Below, in pieces: positions 61,764 through 64,000 of a stretch of 64,000 nucleotides of DNA (the stretch's first letter is position 1; the number at the start of each line of letters is the position of its first letter). The notes under the pieces were generated by a model. It worked only from the letters and a program-made list of their open reading frames with translations. It did not search any database and was not told the origin of the DNA. This stretch comes from Staphylococcus lloydii (GTDB taxonomy: Bacteria; Bacillota; Bacilli; Staphylococcales; Staphylococcaceae), in NCBI RefSeq assembly GCF_015775975.1, contig NZ_CP064056.1:1426001-1490000 (forward strand). Reading direction: 5' to 3'. Made by a program: the position numbers and the translations under genes.

Positions 61764-62855
61764 ATGAAACACATACTTTTTGTAGGCCTAGGCCTTATTG
61801 GTGGTAGCTTAGCTAGCAATTTACGTTACTATCATGACGATATTGAAATCACAGCTTTTGATGCAGATCCGTCTCAATTAGATAAAGCATTGTCTATTGG
61901 TATTATTGACCATCAAGCAACTGATTATCAAGCTAGCGTGGAACAAGCTGACATCATTATTTATGCTACGCCTGTTCAACAAACAATTAAATATTTGCAA
62001 GAATTACCAGATTTTAATACTAAGCACGGCGTCATTGTAACTGACACGGGTAGTACGAAATCAACGATTCAACAATATGAAACATATTTACTAGAACATC
62101 ATATTCATTTAATTAGTGGCCATCCAATGGCTGGTAGTCATAAATCTGGTGTGTTAAATGCTAAAAAGCATCTATTTGAAAATGCTTTTTACATTTTAGT
62201 ACACAATGAAGCGGAAAACGACGAAGCGGCAACAACAATTCAACAATTATTATCGACAACAGATGCTAAATTTATTTCTACCAATGCTGAAGAACATGAT
62301 TTTGTTACTGGCATTGTCAGTCACGTGCCACACATTATTGCATCTGCATTAGTTCATTTAAATGCTAATCACATTTCCGATTCTGCGTTAGTCAAAACTT
62401 TAGCAGCTGGCGGTTTCCGTGATATTACGAGAATCGCTAGTAGTAATCCGATTATGTGGCGTGATATTACCATAGAAAATAAGGCAACCATTCTTAAATT
62501 ATTAAAAGAATGGAAAAACCAAATGTCTAACATCATTGATTTGATCGAAGAAGATAATCCTGAAACATTATATAATTTTTTCAATGATGCTAAATTATAC
62601 AGAGATGAATTACCCCTTAAATCACAAGGTGCACTATCTATCGAGTATGATTTGTATGTTGATATTCCGGATAAACCGGGTATGATCAGTCAAGTTACAA
62701 GTATCTTAAGTTTACATAATATTTCTATAAGCAACATAAGAATATTAGAAGTACGTGAAGATATTTATGGGGCATTACGTGTAAGTTTTAAAAGTCCTGA
62801 AGATAGAAAGCAAGGCGCTGAAGCGTTGAGTGATTTCGAAACTTATATCGCATAA
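61764..62855 (+). CDS. tyrA: prephenate dehydrogenase
   Basis: A 363-residue enzyme of tyrosine synthesis. NAD site [10 protein letters not shown] (about residues 8-17); substrate segments [13 protein letters not shown] and [17 protein letters not shown]-terminal ACT domain (about residues 292-360, [18 protein letters not shown]) suggests feedback control by tyrosine. AGAGGTG lies before the ATG. It is near the trp operon but divergent and separately expressed. Confidence 0.95.
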   Translation: MKHILFVGLGLIGGSLASNLRYYHDDIEITAFDADPSQLDKALSIGIIDHQATDYQASVEQADIIIYATPVQQTIKYLQELPDFNTKHGVIVTDTGSTKSTIQQYETYLLEHHIHLISGHPMAGSHKSGVLNAKKHLFENAFYILVHNEAENDEAATTIQQLLSTTDAKFISTNAEEHDFVTGIVSHVPHIIASALVHLNANHISDSALVKTLAAGGFRDITRIASSNPIMWRDITIENKATILKLLKEWKNQMSNIIDLIEEDNPETLYNFFNDAKLYRDELPLKSQGALSIEYDLYVDIPDKPGMISQVTSILSLHNISISNIRILEVREDIYGALRVSFKSPEDRKQGAEALSDFETYIA

Positions 62856-62888
62856 CCAAGTTACTTTAAATGATTACATTACTAGACA

Positions 62889-62927
62889 AGGCTGAGGTCT
62901 CCTTTGGATACCCCAGCCTCTTTTTTT
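62889..62927 (+). terminator. intrinsic terminator after tyrA
   Basis: GGCTGAGGT pairs with ACCCCAGCC with one bulge, followed by seven T. Same core as the terminators at 7373 and 20854. It overlaps the end of ogt on the other strand. Confidence 0.8.
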
Positions 62928-63426
62928 ACTTTTGACCTTTTTCAATTGCTAGCAATCTCTCTTTCATACGCTCTCCACCTCTATAGCCTCGTAACTGCCC
63001 ATCTTTACCTATAACGCGGTGGCACGGTATAACGATTAGCAATGGATTTTTAGCAATTGCTGTAGCAACGGCTCTAATTGCCTTTGGTTTGCCTATAGCT
63101 GTTGCAACTTCGCTATATGTTCTAGTTTCACCATAAGGAATTTTTAATAATTGCGCCCATACTTGTCGTTGAAACTCAGTGTACTGATAATCCATATCTA
63201 TCGCGAACTCAAATGCTTGTCTTGTGCCATTAAAATATTGCCGTAGTTCTTGTAAGTAAGTTGTTAAATACGCTTCATTTTCTTCGATAGTCACTGTTTC
63301 AGGAATTAATTGGCTTAGTGTTTTATCACTATCTGTCGTACTTATAAAACTTAACCCACGCTCTGTTGCATAAACTTTTAAAAACACATCATTAAACCAT
63401 ATTGTCGTAGCATAAAATTTTTGCAC
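62926..63426 (-). CDS. ogt: O6-alkylguanine-DNA alkyltransferase
   Basis: A 166-residue suicide repair protein. The acceptor Cys is in VIPCHRVIG (about residue 136) with the following RGYRGG; the helix-turn-helix region precedes it (YSEVATAIGKPKAIRAVA). GTG at 63426 is the likely start, 7 bases after GGAGG; the longer TTG frame starts on that site. It transfers methyl groups from DNA guanine to itself. It is divergent from an Ada-type activator. Confidence 0.93.
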   Translation of the reverse strand: MQKFYATTIWFNDVFLKVYATERGLSFISTTDSDKTLSQLIPETVTIEENEAYLTTYLQELRQYFNGTRQAFEFAIDMDYQYTEFQRQVWAQLLKIPYGETRTYSEVATAIGKPKAIRAVATAIAKNPLLIVIPCHRVIGKDGQLRGYRGGERMKERLLAIEKGQK

Positions 63427-63446
63427 ATGGCTCCCTCCCAACTTTG

Positions 63447-63509
63447 TAATTACTAAATATTAACATTATTGTTGATAAAACTCATTAATATCAACGGTTT
63501 TAGTAATTA
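63447..63509. promoter_or_regulatory. inverted repeats between ogt and the Ada-type gene
   Basis: TAATTACTAAA (63447-63457) has a perfect inverted copy TTTAGTAATTA (63499-63509). Between them GTTGATA (63471-63477) faces TATCAAC (63489-63495). The two dyads are nearly concentric and lie in the divergent promoter region, so they may be an operator for the Ada-type regulator. No experimental match known to me. Confidence 0.5.
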
Positions 63510-63562
63510 AAGAGCAAGATTAGGCTATTATTTTATGTTACAATTTTTGCGAGGTGATCATA

Positions 63563-64000
63563 TTGAGTAAACTTAATCTTACACAGTCGAGATGGAACGA
63601 TATAAAAAATAATAATAGCCATGCCGACGATCAATTTATTTATGCCGTTAAATCTACGATGATTTTCTGCAAACCATCGTGTTCTGCTAAACTACCCGCA
63701 AAAGAAAATGTAACTTTATATAACGATTATCATGATGCTATAACAGCTGGATATAGACCTTGTAAAAAATGCAATCCGACAGGTCGTTTTACGGATAAAG
63801 AAGAATGGTGTATACAAATTAAAAACTACATCACGCGCCATTATCAACAACCAATCACGTTGGATGAGCTTGCCAATCATTGTCATGGCTCTATTTATCA
63901 CCTATCTAGAGTATTTAAAGAACTAGAAGGAATGACCATTATAGATTATTTACATCTCGTACGAACTACTGAAGCTAAAAAATTATTAGCCGATCAGATG
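63563..64000 (+). CDS. Ada-type methylphosphotriester repair protein/AraC activator, 5' part
   Basis: A TTG-started frame (GAGGTGAT upstream) runs 146 codons to the window end without a stop. The N-terminal Ada zinc domain (about residues 15-80) shows four cysteines in FCKPSC and CKKC. Residues about 95-146 form an AraC-type helix-turn-helix (ITLDELANHCHGSIYHLSRVFKELEG). In Ada/AdaA, a zinc-domain Cys accepts methyl from DNA phosphotriesters and turns the protein into an activator of alkylation repair. The divergent ogt gene is the obvious target. Whether a fused alkyltransferase domain follows is outside the window. Confidence 0.9.
   Translation, partial: MSKLNLTQSRWNDIKNNNSHADDQFIYAVKSTMIFCKPSCSAKLPAKENVTLYNDYHDAITAGYRPCKKCNPTGRFTDKEEWCIQIKNYITRHYQQPITLDELANHCHGSIYHLSRVFKELEGMTIIDYLHLVRTTEAKKLLADQM

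Overview
The window is a 64 kb stretch of AT-rich, low-GC Gram-positive chromosome that I read as Staphylococcus, most likely a species other than S. aureus. The evidence is the gene set and its order: cvfC, brxA, thyA-folA-fakB2, msrA-msrB-crr, ctpA, murG, arlRS, odhAB, brnQ, cspA, lysA to lysC, cvfB, pstSCAB-phoU, pepF, femAB and trp. FemA and FemB (pentaglycine bridge enzymes) and ArlRS are staphylococcal hallmarks. Nearly everything is core chromosome. I see no insertion sequence, integrase, prophage, CRISPR array, rRNA or tRNA gene.

Layout. 1-11.2 kb: end of an alpha/beta hydrolase, a preQ1-controlled queuosine-precursor transporter, a zinc-finger protein with an apparent AUA start and CvfC, bacilliredoxin, the folate/fatty-acid cluster thyA-folA-fakB2, the methionine-sulfoxide repair operon msrA-msrB-crr-yozE, ctpA, and an acetyltransferase-murG-PAP2 group. 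11.2-13.7 kb: a Fur-controlled antisense-strand sRNA matching IsrR, then arlRS. 13.9-18.1 kb: odhAB with a candidate CcpA site. 18.1-19.8 kb: a small accessory patch with an unrecognised gene, a frameshifted partner and two tiny membrane proteins. 19.8-25.1 kb: a two-domain VOC protein, a DUF6501 protein, a MoxR ATPase/VWA pair and CodY-linked brnQ. 25.2-28.4 kb: telA-xpaC, acyP, a DUF1033 protein and cspA with a structured leader. 28.5-37.1 kb (minus strand): the lysine/diaminopimelate operon lysC-asd-dapA-dapB-dapD-deacetylase-alr-lysA behind a lysine riboswitch. 37.1-40.9 kb: aldo/keto reductase, ABC-F ATPase and cvfB. 41-45.7 kb: the phosphate operon pstSCAB-phoU behind PhoP-type repeats. 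45.8-52.8 kb: pepF, a small membrane protein, a Fur-controlled siderophore-binding lipoprotein, a 0.94 kb gene-free region and femAB. 53-60.6 kb: a DJ-1/PfpI protein and trpEGDCFBA behind two tandem tryptophan T-boxes. 60.6-64 kb: M42 peptidase, tyrA, ogt and a divergent Ada-type activator cut by the window end.

The most informative signals are regulatory RNAs and operators. They are the preQ1-I riboswitch, the IsrR-like sRNA with two Fur boxes around its promoter, the cspA leader helix, the lysine riboswitch, the tandem T-boxes and several operator candidates (Fur, CodY, CcpA, PhoP). Together they connect iron, phosphate, carbon, branched-chain amino acid, lysine, tryptophan and queuosine status to the genes they precede. 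I did not find a clearly unprecedented multi-gene system. The least explained loci are the 18.2-18.7 kb gene pair, the MoxR/VWA module and the gene-free 49.3-50.2 kb region.
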